Of a stretch of 64,000 nt of DNA, positions 43,803-51,916 are shown piece by piece (position 1 is the stretch's first letter; each line of letters begins with the position of its first letter). The DNA is from CAVZBT01 sp963773605 (GTDB lineage Bacteria; Acidobacteriota; UBA6911). The position numbers and the translations under genes are program-made. Location: contig CAVZBT010000006.1 of NCBI GenBank assembly GCA_963773605.1, positions 124,001 through 188,000 of the forward strand. Direction: 5' to 3'. A model generated the notes under the pieces. It worked only from the letters and a program-made list of their open reading frames with translations. It searched no databases and was not told the DNA's origin.

Positions 43803-44969
43803 TTGGAGCGCAGAAAATGGGCAAAGAACACGGAACTTCATGCAGTGGTCGGTAGCGCCGGTTTTTGGACGGCGCCCAGGCGCCGTCCTTTCGCGAACGC
43901 GTGCGGATCCGGTCCAGCGGCGAAAAGCGGCGCCGAGGCGCCGCACTCCAAATTCGTCCTTCTGATTCTGGCGTTGTTGATCTGCGTGTCGGCGGGGGTG
44001 GCGCAGAAGCCCGATGCCAAGCAGCAGAAACCCAAAGACCCGTTTGCCGGGTTCCACTGGGTGGAGGCGGGAAAACAGAATCGCGGGGTGGTGTTTGAGG
44101 GCCGCACGCTCACGCCCCTGACGCTGGATGCGCGCGCGGAGGTGCCTTCCGACACGCAGACCGAGGTCACCCGGCCGGACGCCAACACGATGCGGATCGT
44201 GCGGCGCACCTACAACCGCGACGTCAACGGGCGCACCAAGGTCGTGGAACTCGTCACCGAGGATGTGCGCGCCACGGCGAATAACGGGTTCAGCGCCACC
44301 CGGTCCGTTTCGCGCCCGGACACGAACGGCCGCATGCTGCAGGTCGAGAAGGCTACTCAGGAAACCGTCGCCGCGGGGGCCGATACCTACCGGACACAAT
44401 CGACCCTGGCCCGCGGCAGCGGCGCGCTCTCCCAGACCGAACAGGTGGTCCAGATCGAGAAGAAGAAGGCCGACGGGACCGTCGAAATCGACAAAACGGC
44501 CTATCGGCCCAACTCCTCCGGGAGCCTGGCCGCGGCCGAGAGGCACGTCAGCAGCAGCCGGCAGACTGCGAATCAGACCTCCGGACAGGAAGACGTCTAC
44601 CGGCAGGACGTCAACGGCGCAATGGCGCTGCTCCGGCGGGAGGTGAACCGGGAGTCGAAAGACGCGCAGGGGAACCCGCGCGGCGAGATAGAAACGCACC
44701 TGGTGGACTCCACCGGGAGACTGCAGCTGAATGGGCGCGCCGTCATCGCCAGCACCACCTACGCCGACGGCTCGCAGCAGGTCACGCAGACGACCTCGCA
44801 GGTGAACCCGGCGGCGCCCGGGCGCGGGCTGCAGGTCAGCGAGAAGGTCGTGCAGACGATGCGGCCGGCCGGGGCCAATGCGACCGAGACAGAAATACAG
44901 GTGCAGAAGCCGGATGTGAACGGCGCGCTGCAGACGATTGCGGTGCAGCACATTACAGAGAAGAAGTAA
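43803..44969 (+). CDS. Secreted repeat protein with PDxNG motifs; N-terminus overlaps a repeat
   Basis: I do not recognise this family. A signal peptide is clear (KFVLLILALLICVSAGVAQ). The mature part is polar and rich in Thr, Gln and Glu, and repeats a unit of the form (R/Q)(P/Q)D(x)NG followed by about 12 residues ending in glutamates (SRPDTNGRMLQVEKATQE, YRQDVNGAMALLRREVNRE, QKPDVNGALQTIAVQ). This suggests a beta-rich surface or periplasmic repeat protein of about 320 mature residues. The residues before the signal peptide are encoded by family 1 repeat DNA (43868-43950), so the native start was probably replaced. TTG 43803 or GTG 43845 are the available starts, both with poor ribosome sites. 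Confidence 0.6.
   Translation: MERRKWAKNTELHAVVGSAGFWTAPRRRPFANACGSGPAAKSGAEAPHSKFVLLILALLICVSAGVAQKPDAKQQKPKDPFAGFHWVEAGKQNRGVVFEGRTLTPLTLDARAEVPSDTQTEVTRPDANTMRIVRRTYNRDVNGRTKVVELVTEDVRATANNGFSATRSVSRPDTNGRMLQVEKATQETVAAGADTYRTQSTLARGSGALSQTEQVVQIEKKKADGTVEIDKTAYRPNSSGSLAAAERHVSSSRQTANQTSGQEDVYRQDVNGAMALLRREVNRESKDAQGNPRGEIETHLVDSTGRLQLNGRAVIASTTYADGSQQVTQTTSQVNPAAPGRGLQVSEKVVQTMRPAGANATETEIQVQKPDVNGALQTIAVQHITEKK
43868..43950. repeat. Repeat family 1, locus 3 (inside a reading frame)
   Basis: GACGGCGCCCAGGCGCCGTC, a 36-bp spacer, and AAAGCGGCGCCGAGGCGCCG with CACTCCA at the end. The right terminus runs in frame straight into the signal peptide of the secreted repeat protein. Confidence 0.8.
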
Positions 44970-44970
44970 T

Positions 44971-45026
44971 GTGGAGTGCGGCGGCTCGACGCCGCTTTGT
45001 GGGCGGCGCCTAGGCGCCGCCCTCCA
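44971..45026. repeat. Repeat family 1, locus 4
   Basis: GTGGAGTGCGGCGGCTCGAC then GCCGCTTTGTGGGCGGCGCC, TAGGCGCCGCCCTCCA. It begins 1 bp after the TAA of the secreted repeat protein and ends 6 bp before the ilvD start, so it is the whole intergenic region. AAAGAG at the right edge may serve as the ilvD ribosome site. Confidence 0.85.
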
Positions 45027-45032
45027 AAAGAG

Positions 45033-46717
45033 ATGGACTACTTTCCGGTTCGAAAGAATTATCGCAGCAGGACAATCGTGGCCGGGCCGGAACGGGCGGG
45101 ACACCGGGCGCATCTGCGCTCCCTGGGACTCCTGGACGGCGATTTCGAGAAGCCGTTCATCGGCGTCGCCAATTCGTGGAACGAGATGCACCCGGGCCAC
45201 GTCCACCTCAAGGACCTTGCCGAAGAAGTGAAGAAAGGCATCCTCGAGGCCGGCGGCGTCCCTTTCGAGTTCAACACCATCGCCATCTGCGACGGCATCG
45301 CCCAGGGGCACGTCGGGATGCGCTACGTCCTCCCCAGCCGCGACATCATCGCCGACTCCATCGAACTCGTCGTCGAGGCGCAGCAGATGGACGGCCTCGC
45401 CTTCCTCTGCTCCTGCGACAAGATCGAGCCCGCCATGCTCATGGCGCAGCTGCGCCTGAACCTCCCGTCCCTCATGGTCACCGGCGGCCCCATGATGCCC
45501 GGCTCGTTCAAGGGCAAGAGCATCGCCGTGCCCGACATGCGCGAGGCCACCGGCAAGTGGATCCAGGGCGAGCTCAACGACCGGGACATGCTCGAAATGG
45601 AATGCTCCGTCTGCCCGGGGCCCGGCTCCTGCGCCATGCTCGGGACCGCCAACACCATGGCCTGCGTCGCCGAGACGCTCGGGCTGTCGCTTCCGGGATG
45701 CGCCACCGCCCACGCCGTGTCTTCGGCCAAGAAGCGCATCGCCAGACGCAGCGGCGAGGAGATCGTGCGGCTCACCGAAGCCGCCATATGCCCCCGCGAC
45801 TTCATCACCGAGCGGTCCTTCCGGAACGCCCTGATCGTCAGCTCCGCCATCGGCGGATCGAGCAACGCCGTGATCCACATCCCCGCCATCGCCGCCGAGT
45901 GCGACATCAAAATCACGCTGGACCACGTCGAGGAGATCAGCCGGGGCACGCCGAACATCACGGCCATCAAGTCGTCGGGACCGGACACTCTCTGGGACCT
46001 GGACGCCGCCGGCGGGGTGCCCGCGATTCTCAAGGAGCTGCTGCCACTCCTGCACGCGGACGAGATGACCGCCGGCGGCCGCAGCATCCGCGACATCGCC
46101 GAATCCGCCGAGAACCGCAATCCCTGACGTCATACGGCCGCTCCGCAATCCCGTGCACCCGCAGGGGAGCTACGCCGTGCTCAAGGGGAACCTCGCGCCG
46201 GAAGGGTGCATCGTCAAGCAGACCGGCGTCGACCCGGCGATGCTCGCCCACACCGGCCCGGCGCGCGTTTTCGACTCGGAAGAGGACGCGGTGCGGGCCA
46301 TTTACGAAGGGAGGATCGTGCCGGGGGACGTCGTCGTCATTCGCTACGAAGGGCCGCGGGGCGGGCCGGGAATGCGCGAGATGCTCAGCGCGACGGCGGC
46401 GCTCATGGGGATGGGGCTGGGACAGACCGCGGCCATCGTCACCGACGGGAGATTCTCCGGCTCGACCCGAGGACCGTGCATCGGGCACGTCGCCCCGGAA
46501 GCGGCCGCCGGCGGGGCGATTGCGTATGTGTGCGAGGGGGACAGGATCAGAGATAGATATTCCCGGCCGCCGGCTCGAGCTGCTCGTTGCGGCGGAGGAG
46601 ATGGAGAGGCGGCAGGGGGAGATGAAGCTGCTCCAGAAGGAAGTTACCAGCCCCGTGCTGCGCAGGTACATGCGACTGGTGGGGAGCGTCGCCGAAGGCG
46701 CGACCCTGCAGAAATGA
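45033..46717 (+). pseudogene. ilvD: Dihydroxy-acid dehydratase IlvD, two or more frameshifts
   Basis: IlvD dehydrates dihydroxy acids to 2-keto acids in valine, leucine and isoleucine synthesis, using an iron-sulfur cluster. From the ATG at 45033 the first 365 residues are intact: GVANSWNEMHPGHVHLKDLA, FEFNTIAICDGIAQGHVGMR, cluster ligands in FLCSCDKIEPAMLMAQL and MECSVCPGPGSCAMLGTAN. An indel near 46125 switches frame to HPQGSYAVLKGNLAPEGCIV, TGRFSG-type TDGRFSGSTRGPCIGHVAPE, and another near 46545 to DIPGRRLELLVAAEE, ending SVAEGATLQK. The repaired length of about 560 is normal. The gene is bracketed by family 1 repeats, each within 6 bp of its ends. Confidence 0.85.
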
Positions 46718-46718
46718 T

Positions 46719-46830
46719 GTGGAGTGCGGCGGCTCGACGCCGCTTTCGGAGCGGCGCCTAGGCGCCGCTCGTGGTGCGCACCGTGGTGGAAGTTCACCCC
46801 GTCAAAGCGGCGCCTAGGCGCCGCACTCCA
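46719..46830. repeat. Repeat family 1, locus 5: 112-bp composite (left of MFS gene)
   Basis: A composite element with a left arm (GTGGAGTGCGGCGGCTCGAC, GCCGCTTTCGGAGCGGCGCC), a middle CACCGTGGTGGAAGTTCA and a right arm (AAAGCGGCGCCTAGGCGCCG, CACTCCA). It starts 1 bp after the ilvD stop and overlaps the last 37 bp of the MFS gene. Length and sequence nearly match the element at 48113-48224. Confidence 0.88.
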
Positions 46831-48077
46831 GAGACCGGCCGACCGACCAGGAGCAGGTAGGCGGCGGCGCCGGCGACCAGGATTATGCCGCAGAGGGCCA
46901 ACGCCAGGAAGAACGAGCCGGTCCGGTCGGCGATGTAGCCGGTGAGGACGGGGGCGATCGCGCCGCCGAGGTTGCCGCCGAAATTCTGGATGCCCGAGAC
47001 CGTCCCCACCACGTTGCGCGCGCAGACGGTCTGGGTCAGGGTCCACGTGTTCGGGGTCGCCACCGCAAGACCGCAGAGCGACAACGTCAGCAGCCACACG
47101 GCCGTCATCTTGTCCTCGACCAGGCCCGCCGGGACGATCATGCACGCGATGATCAGTCCCGCGGCACAAAGGGCTTTGCGCACCCGCAGCTCGGGGTAGC
47201 CGCGCCGCACCAGCGCGTCGCTGAAGATGCCCGAGAGCATCACGACCACCGACATCCCCACAAACGGGACCGACGAATAGACGCCCATCTCGGCCGCGGT
47301 GAAGCCCCGCTCCTCGACAAGATAGGACGGCAGCCAGCTGGTGAACACGTACCAGACGTAATCGTAGGCAAAAAAGCCGGCGAAGATCCCCAGCACGCTC
47401 CTCTGTGAAAACAGGGCCAGCACGCCCCCAAAGCCCGCCGCCCCGGCCTCGGGCGTCCGCCCGGCAACCGCAGGGGCTTCCGCCGTCTCGAGCTTCCCGA
47501 CAAAACGCCACCACGGCACGAGCCACAGCAGCGGCACCAGGCCGATCTGCAGAAAGAACCGGCGCTGGCCGAATGCCCCGATCAGGAACCCGCCGACCGC
47601 GTTGATCGCCGCCTGGCCGAGCCGCACCCCCGTCAGGTAGCACGCCGTGACGGTGCCGCGCTCCCGCTGCTGAAACCAGTTCGACACCGCCCGCGCGCTG
47701 GCCGGAAACGCCACGGACTGCCCTACCCCGAGCAGGATGCGCAGCAGGATCAGGACGGCGAAGGCGCGCGTGTAGCCCGTGAACAGCAGCGCCACCGACC
47801 AGAGCAGGAAACCCGCCGCGTACGACCGCACCACCCCGAAACGGTCGACAAGCCAGCCGGCCGGAATCTGCAGGAAGGAGTAACTCCAGAAAAAGGCCGC
47901 CAGGAGCAGGCCCATGGCGCTGCGCGACAGGCCGAACTCCGCCCGCATGAAGGGGGCGGCGACCGACAAGGCGCCGCGGTGGGCGTAACAGAACGCCATC
48001 GCCGCAAACAGCAGCGCCGCGACACCCCAGCGCTCCGGGCGGGTGCGGATGTCGGGCTTGGGGGCGGCGCTGGACAT
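46794..48077 (-). CDS. MFS transporter (anion:cation symporter type)
   Basis: This 427-residue major facilitator has about 12 TMs. The motif A-like loop is LQIPAGWLVDRFGVVRSYAA, the TM4-5 region LLRILLGVGQSVAFPASARA is followed by VSNWFQQRERGTVTACYLTG. The second half contains GVYSSVPFVGMSVVVMLSGI and VSGIQNFGGNLGGAIAPVLT. These features match the anion:cation symporter group that takes up sugar acids and related anions. The last residues (SGVRRLGAALTG) and the stop codon are encoded by a family 1 repeat, so the original C-terminus has been changed. A near-identical repeat lies 36 bp upstream of the start. The transported compound cannot be deduced. Confidence 0.85.
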   Translation of the reverse strand: MSSAAPKPDIRTRPERWGVAALLFAAMAFCYAHRGALSVAAPFMRAEFGLSRSAMGLLLAAFFWSYSFLQIPAGWLVDRFGVVRSYAAGFLLWSVALLFTGYTRAFAVLILLRILLGVGQSVAFPASARAVSNWFQQRERGTVTACYLTGVRLGQAAINAVGGFLIGAFGQRRFFLQIGLVPLLWLVPWWRFVGKLETAEAPAVAGRTPEAGAAGFGGVLALFSQRSVLGIFAGFFAYDYVWYVFTSWLPSYLVEERGFTAAEMGVYSSVPFVGMSVVVMLSGIFSDALVRRGYPELRVRKALCAAGLIIACMIVPAGLVEDKMTAVWLLTLSLCGLAVATPNTWTLTQTVCARNVVGTVSGIQNFGGNLGGAIAPVLTGYIADRTGSFFLALALCGIILVAGAAAYLLLVGRPVSGVRRLGAALTG

Positions 48078-48112
48078 AGGTGGAACCACAAATACCACAG
48101 ATCGTACCCAAT

Positions 48113-48224
48113 GTGGAGTGCGGCGGCTCGACGCCGCTTTCGGAGCGGCGCCTAGGCGCCGCTTGTAGTAAGCGCTGTGGAGGAAGTTCAACCGCTCAAA
48201 GCGGCGCCGAGGCGCCGCACTCCA
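48113..48224. repeat. Repeat family 1, locus 6: 112-bp composite (right of MFS gene)
   Basis: It is the same length and orientation as locus 5. Left arm and inner palindrome are identical, the middle differs at a few bases (CTGTGGAGGAAGTTCA), and the right arm has CGAGGCG instead of CTAGGCG. It lies between the divergent MFS and HD-domain genes, ending 16 bp before the HD start. Confidence 0.88.
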
Positions 48225-48240
48225 TGCTATAACGATCCGC

Positions 48241-49476
48241 ATGCGGAAGCTCATCAGGGACGCGGTGCATGGGGACATCGAGCTGAGCGCACTCGAGGCG
48301 GAGCTGATTGACACGCCGGAGTTTCAGCGGCTGCGCGGGATACGACAGCTGGGCACGGCGCACCTGGTCTACCCGTCCGCCGTCCACACGCGCTTCGAGC
48401 ACTCCCTGGGCACCTGCTGGATGGCGCGGCGCATGATCGAGGCGCTGCGCCGCACGGCCGCCGTCCCCGAAGAAACCGAAACGGCCATCCGGGCCGCGGC
48501 GCTGCTGCACGACGTCACCCACATCCCGTTCGGCCACACGCTCGAGGACGAGCGCCGCGTCCTGCCGCGGCACGACCGCGACGAGGCGCGCTGGCGTCAT
48601 TTCCTCCTGGAGTCCCGGCTCGCTGAACGCCTGCGCGGGGCGGGGATCCACGGCGAGGTCACCCGCATCCTGCAGGGGGAGGCGGGCTTCGCTTCCGACA
48701 TGATCACGGGGCCGATCACGGCGGACCTGCTCGACTATCTGCGGCGCGACACTTACTTCACGGGCCTGTCCCAGAACTACGACCCTCGCATCTTCCATTC
48801 CTTCACGATCCAGGACGGGCGTCTGGTCGTCAACCTCGAGAAGAACGGGATGCTGCGCCGCGACGCGCTGTCGGAACTGGTAAACCTGCTGCGCCTGCGC
48901 TACACGCTCTCCGAGAGAGTCTATTTCCACCACGCGAAGATCGCCTCGGGCGCGATGATCTCCAAGGCCGTCGAGCTGGCGCTGCGGGACGGGCTGGAGA
49001 CGCGCGCGCTGTGGACGCTCAGGGACGAGACGCTCCTGTGGGTCCTGCGCGAACGCTTCGGGCACAACCCGGCCGTCGCGCACCTCGTCGCCCGGCTGGA
49101 AGAGCGCCGGATCTACAAGGCGTGCTTCGTCGAGACCGTCGACGTCGGGGAGGCGCGCGAGCAGGAACTCGTCGGGCGGTACCACGACAGCGCGGGGCGG
49201 CGCGAGGAGGCGGAACGGCAGATCGCCGCGGCCGCCGGACTCGACGCGCGCGATGTCATCATCTATTGCCCATCGGCTGCGATGTCGCTGCCCGAGGCGG
49301 AGGTGCCGGTGCGGCTCGAGAACGGCGAGGCGGTGCCGCTGTCGGGGAGCAACAACGAGGAGATCCGGGTGCTCAGGGAAAAGCACAAGGCGCTGTGGAG
49401 GTTTTTCGTCCTGGTGGACCGCGGCGCCTGGGACAAGCACGACCGCGTCCGAGATGCGGCGAGGGAGATTGTGTAG
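48241..49476 (+). CDS. HD-domain (SAMHD1/dGTPase-like) phosphohydrolase
   Basis: This 411-residue HD-superfamily hydrolase has an N-terminal MRKLIRDAVHGDIELSALEA and TPEFQRLRGIRQLGTAHLVY (the usual start of the family). The metal-site histidines are in HTRFEHSLGTCW, the HD pair in AALLHDVTHIPFGHTLEDE, and the distal Asp region in ITADLLDYLRRDTYFTGLS. Family members hydrolyse dNTPs or related phosphates. The ATG follows a family 1 repeat by 16 bp with no Shine-Dalgarno-like sequence, so its native upstream region has been displaced. A family 2 repeat begins at the base after its stop codon. Confidence 0.87.
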   Translation: MRKLIRDAVHGDIELSALEAELIDTPEFQRLRGIRQLGTAHLVYPSAVHTRFEHSLGTCWMARRMIEALRRTAAVPEETETAIRAAALLHDVTHIPFGHTLEDERRVLPRHDRDEARWRHFLLESRLAERLRGAGIHGEVTRILQGEAGFASDMITGPITADLLDYLRRDTYFTGLSQNYDPRIFHSFTIQDGRLVVNLEKNGMLRRDALSELVNLLRLRYTLSERVYFHHAKIASGAMISKAVELALRDGLETRALWTLRDETLLWVLRERFGHNPAVAHLVARLEERRIYKACFVETVDVGEAREQELVGRYHDSAGRREEAERQIAAAAGLDARDVIIYCPSAAMSLPEAEVPVRLENGEAVPLSGSNNEEIRVLREKHKALWRFFVLVDRGAWDKHDRVRDAAREIV

Positions 49477-49583
49477 GTGGCCCTGAGGGTCGCGGCCCGG
49501 GGATTTTGCTCACCCGGTGGATTTCTCGCCTGCCCCCTGTTGTCGCTCACTGGGGCCGGGGCGGGCCGACCCGGCCCACTTTC
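49477..49583. repeat. GC-rich repeat family 2, full copy
   Basis: GTGGCCCTGAGGGTCGCGGC then GATTTTGCTCACCCGGTGGA, TTTCTCG, GTCGCTCACTGGGGCCGGGG and CGGGCCGACCCGGCCCACTT. It begins directly after the HD gene stop and ends 5 bp before the convergent small gene. It therefore fills the whole spacer. Confidence 0.75.
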
Positions 49584-49587
49584 CCAT

Positions 49588-49785
49588 TTAATCTTTAATT
49601 TCGGAGGGTTTCAGGGTCTCGGCGCCGGGGAGCTTGCCGATCAGCTGCGCCGGGTCGTGTATCAGGAGCGGCAGGTGCTGCGGGCAGATATAAAATGTCG
49701 TATTCCGGTATTCGAGGGTGATCAGCGGCACCTGGTCGGCCCCGCGTTCGCACGCGATACACTTCTTGCCGGGCGGATTTTGCAT
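49588..49785 (-). CDS. Small CxxC protein, putative zinc binder
   Basis: This 65-residue soluble protein starts at the ATG at 49785 after CTTGGAGGACAG, a strong ribosome site. It has CIACERG near the N-terminus and YICPQHLP at about 32-39, giving Cys-X2-Cys plus Cys-X2-His, a plausible zinc site. The rest (LPLLIHDPAQLIGKLPGAET) is mildly hydrophobic. I know it only as a conserved hypothetical type. It is divergent from the next gene by 33 bp. It is too short for a confident function; a metal-binding adaptor or a remnant of a larger protein are possible. Confidence 0.6.
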   Translation of the reverse strand: MQNPPGKKCIACERGADQVPLITLEYRNTTFYICPQHLPLLIHDPAQLIGKLPGAETLKPSEIKD

Positions 49786-49818
49786 CTGTCCTCCAAGATA
49801 AGGTGATAAGAATAGCAT

Positions 49819-50874
49819 ATGAACCGACGCGAACTGCTCCTCTCTACCATCGCCGCGGCCGCCGCAGGCACGGCCTACCCCCAGGCCGGCAGCTTCCCGC
49901 AGGTCAGGTTCGGTAAACACCGGATCTCCAGGCTCATCGTCGGGGGCAACCCGGTCAGCGGGACGTCCCACCTGTCGCCGCAGCTCAGCCGGGAGATGGT
50001 GGACTACTTTACCGCCGAAAAAGTCAAACAGCTCCTGCGCGACTGCGAGGCGGCTGGGATCAACACGTGGCAGTCGCGCGGCGACCGCCACATCATGCGC
50101 CTCCTGAACGAGTACCGCCTCGAGGGGGGCAAGATCCAGTGGATCGGCCAGACCGCCTCGGAGATGGCGGATGTGGCCAGAAACATCAGCACGATGGCCG
50201 ACATGAAGCCGCTGGGGATTTATCACCACGGGAGCCAGACCGACAAGCTGTGGGCGGCGGGAAAGATCGACGAGGCGTACGAGATGCTCAAGGAGATCCG
50301 GCAGACCGGCTGCCAGGTCGGCCTGGGGACCCACATCCCGGAGGTCGTCGATTATGTCGAGTCCAAGGGGTGGGACCTGGACTTCTACATGACCTGCCTG
50401 TACAACCTGAGCCGGACGCGCGCGGAGGCCGAGAAGCTCGCGGGGCGCCCGGTGCCCGACGAGCTGTTCTGGGACCCGGACCGCGAGAAGATGCTGGAGC
50501 GGGTGCGCCAGACCACGAAAACGTGCCTGATCTTCAAGGTATACGGGGCCACGCGGCACTGCGACTCGCCCGAGCGCATGCTCGCCGCCCTGAAGCTCGC
50601 GCTGGGCTACGCCAAGCCGCAGGACTGCTTCGTAATCGGCATGTTCCCGAAATACAAAGAGCAGGTGAAGGAGAACTGCCGGTTGTGGAATGCAGCGGCT
50701 GGTGCGAAAGGTCGGCGCCCAGGCGCCGACCCCAAAGCGGCGTCGAGCTGTCGAGCCGCCGCACTCCAAATTAGTTTTTCAGGATCTTCGCGGCGTTGGC
50801 GCTGTAGATGGCTTCCAGCACCGGGGCGGGGAGCTCGAGGCCGTAATAGCGCCACCAGATCCGGCCCGGGATAA
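49819..50874 (+). CDS. Tat-exported aldo/keto-reductase-like TIM-barrel protein, 3-prime end altered by a repeat
   Basis: The start MNRRELLLSTIAAAAAG looks like a twin-arginine signal. The mature part opens like an aldo/keto reductase (VRFGKHRISRLIVGGNPVSG) and continues with barrel-type helices and strands (EAAGINTWQSRGDRH, GIYHHGSQTDKLW, VGLGTHIPEVVDYVESKGWD). The usual Tyr/Lys pair is not certain, so activity is unclear. Native homology seems to end around KYKEQVKENCRLW. From about 50685 the frame runs through a family 1 repeat and then about 100 bp antisense into the amidohydrolase gene. The original stop was therefore probably lost when the repeat inserted. The last 60 residues are not native. 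Confidence 0.65.
   Translation: MNRRELLLSTIAAAAAGTAYPQAGSFPQVRFGKHRISRLIVGGNPVSGTSHLSPQLSREMVDYFTAEKVKQLLRDCEAAGINTWQSRGDRHIMRLLNEYRLEGGKIQWIGQTASEMADVARNISTMADMKPLGIYHHGSQTDKLWAAGKIDEAYEMLKEIRQTGCQVGLGTHIPEVVDYVESKGWDLDFYMTCLYNLSRTRAEAEKLAGRPVPDELFWDPDREKMLERVRQTTKTCLIFKVYGATRHCDSPERMLAALKLALGYAKPQDCFVIGMFPKYKEQVKENCRLWNAAAGAKGRRPGADPKAASSCRAAALQISFSGSSRRWRCRWLPAPGRGARGRNSATRSGPG
50685..50768. repeat. Repeat family 1, locus 7
   Basis: GTGGAATGCAGCGGCTGGTG (diverged left end), AGGTCGGCGCCCAGGCGCCG, then AAAGCGGCGTCGAGCTGTCG, AGCCGCCGCACTCCA. It lies between convergent genes. The right end is 2 bp from the amidohydrolase stop, and the left end falls where the stop of the reductase-like gene would be expected. 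Confidence 0.82.
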
Positions 50875-51880
50875 ACTCGTCGGCGGTTTCCAGCAGCCGC
50901 CACCAGGCCTGATACATTTCCTTGTCCCGCCCCATGTCGGTGCCGAACAGGACCCGGTCCTTGTAGCGGGCCAGGAACTTCGCGGAGGTGCGCGGGGCCC
51001 TGCCGATCTCGTAGTCGCGCGCCGAGAGGTCCAGATACAAATTCGGGAAGCGGTCGAGGACCTTGGCGAGCGCCGCCATGTCGTGCCCCTGGTTGCTGAA
51101 GTGACAGGCGATGACGCGCGTCTTCGGGTGCTTCGTCAGCATGCGGTCGCGCGTGGCGAGCAACTCGTCGAACGAGGGGACGTCCTTCCCATACTGATTG
51201 AAGCCCTGAAAGTCCGGGGTGCGCTCCTGGCGCGGGCCGAGCGGCTGCCAGCAGGACGGGTGGTCCGCGATGTGAAGATTCACCGGGAGGCCCAGCTCGG
51301 CGCACTTCTCAAAGAAGGCGTCGAGGCGCGCATCGTCCGGGTGCAGCCGCCGGTTGCGCGGCAGGGCCGACCTGGCATTGCCGCCGAAACCCCATCCCTT
51401 GTCGGAGAGCTCTCCCACGCCCTTGGCGCCCTTGGAGACGCAGCGCACGAGTTCCCGGACGACCCGCTGCGGGTAGTCCGCGGCGTCGCTCTTCGACGTG
51501 TCCAGGCCGCAGAACAGCTGGAAGCGATCGGGGTGGGGCTTGAGGTAGAGGTCGACGAGCTTGTCGAACTCGGCCCCGGTGGCGCCCGTCAGGATGACGG
51601 TCTTGCGGATGCCGACTTCGTCCATGACCCGCACCCACGCGGCGACCTCGGCAGGGGTCTCGGCGTTGACGTGCGCGTGGACGTCGACGGCGGGGACGCG
51701 CGCCTTCGCGACGTGTGTCGCAGCGACTTTCAGGGACGAGGCGGGGGTGTAGTCCTTGAGGAGGATCGAGTCCATCGGGCCACCGACGACGGTGACACCG
51801 TATTTCTCGACCGGCTTTTTCTCCGGGGATTGCGAGAAGCCGCAGACAGCCATCAGCAGACCGAAGACCAGCGCGCGCAT
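50771..51880 (-). CDS. Secreted amidohydrolase-2 family metal-dependent hydrolase
   Basis: This 369-residue protein has a signal peptide (MRALVFGLLMAVCGFSQ) and an amidohydrolase-2 TIM barrel. The metal ligands are HxH in VPAVDVHAHVNAET, His in LPVNLHIADHPSCW, His in RVIACHFSNQG and the late Asp in RVLFGTDMGRDKEM. AAGGAGGTGAAAC is a strong ribosome site. Members hydrolyse or decarboxylate small cyclic or lactone substrates. It converges with the Tat-exported reductase-like gene, and a role in breakdown of a shared substrate is possible but unproven. Confidence 0.82.
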   Translation of the reverse strand: MRALVFGLLMAVCGFSQSPEKKPVEKYGVTVVGGPMDSILLKDYTPASSLKVAATHVAKARVPAVDVHAHVNAETPAEVAAWVRVMDEVGIRKTVILTGATGAEFDKLVDLYLKPHPDRFQLFCGLDTSKSDAADYPQRVVRELVRCVSKGAKGVGELSDKGWGFGGNARSALPRNRRLHPDDARLDAFFEKCAELGLPVNLHIADHPSCWQPLGPRQERTPDFQGFNQYGKDVPSFDELLATRDRMLTKHPKTRVIACHFSNQGHDMAALAKVLDRFPNLYLDLSARDYEIGRAPRTSAKFLARYKDRVLFGTDMGRDKEMYQAWWRLLETADEFIPGRIWWRYYGLELPAPVLEAIYSANAAKILKN

Positions 51881-51916
51881 GTTTCACCTCCTTAGATGTG
51901 CGCCCACTATACCATT

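Noticed and set aside
43782..46148. Very long minus-strand open frame opposite the secreted repeat protein and ilvD (788 codons)
   Set aside because: Its translation is a GC-rich shadow with no family motifs, while the plus strand has clear signal-peptide and IlvD motifs. Long antisense frames are expected at this GC content.
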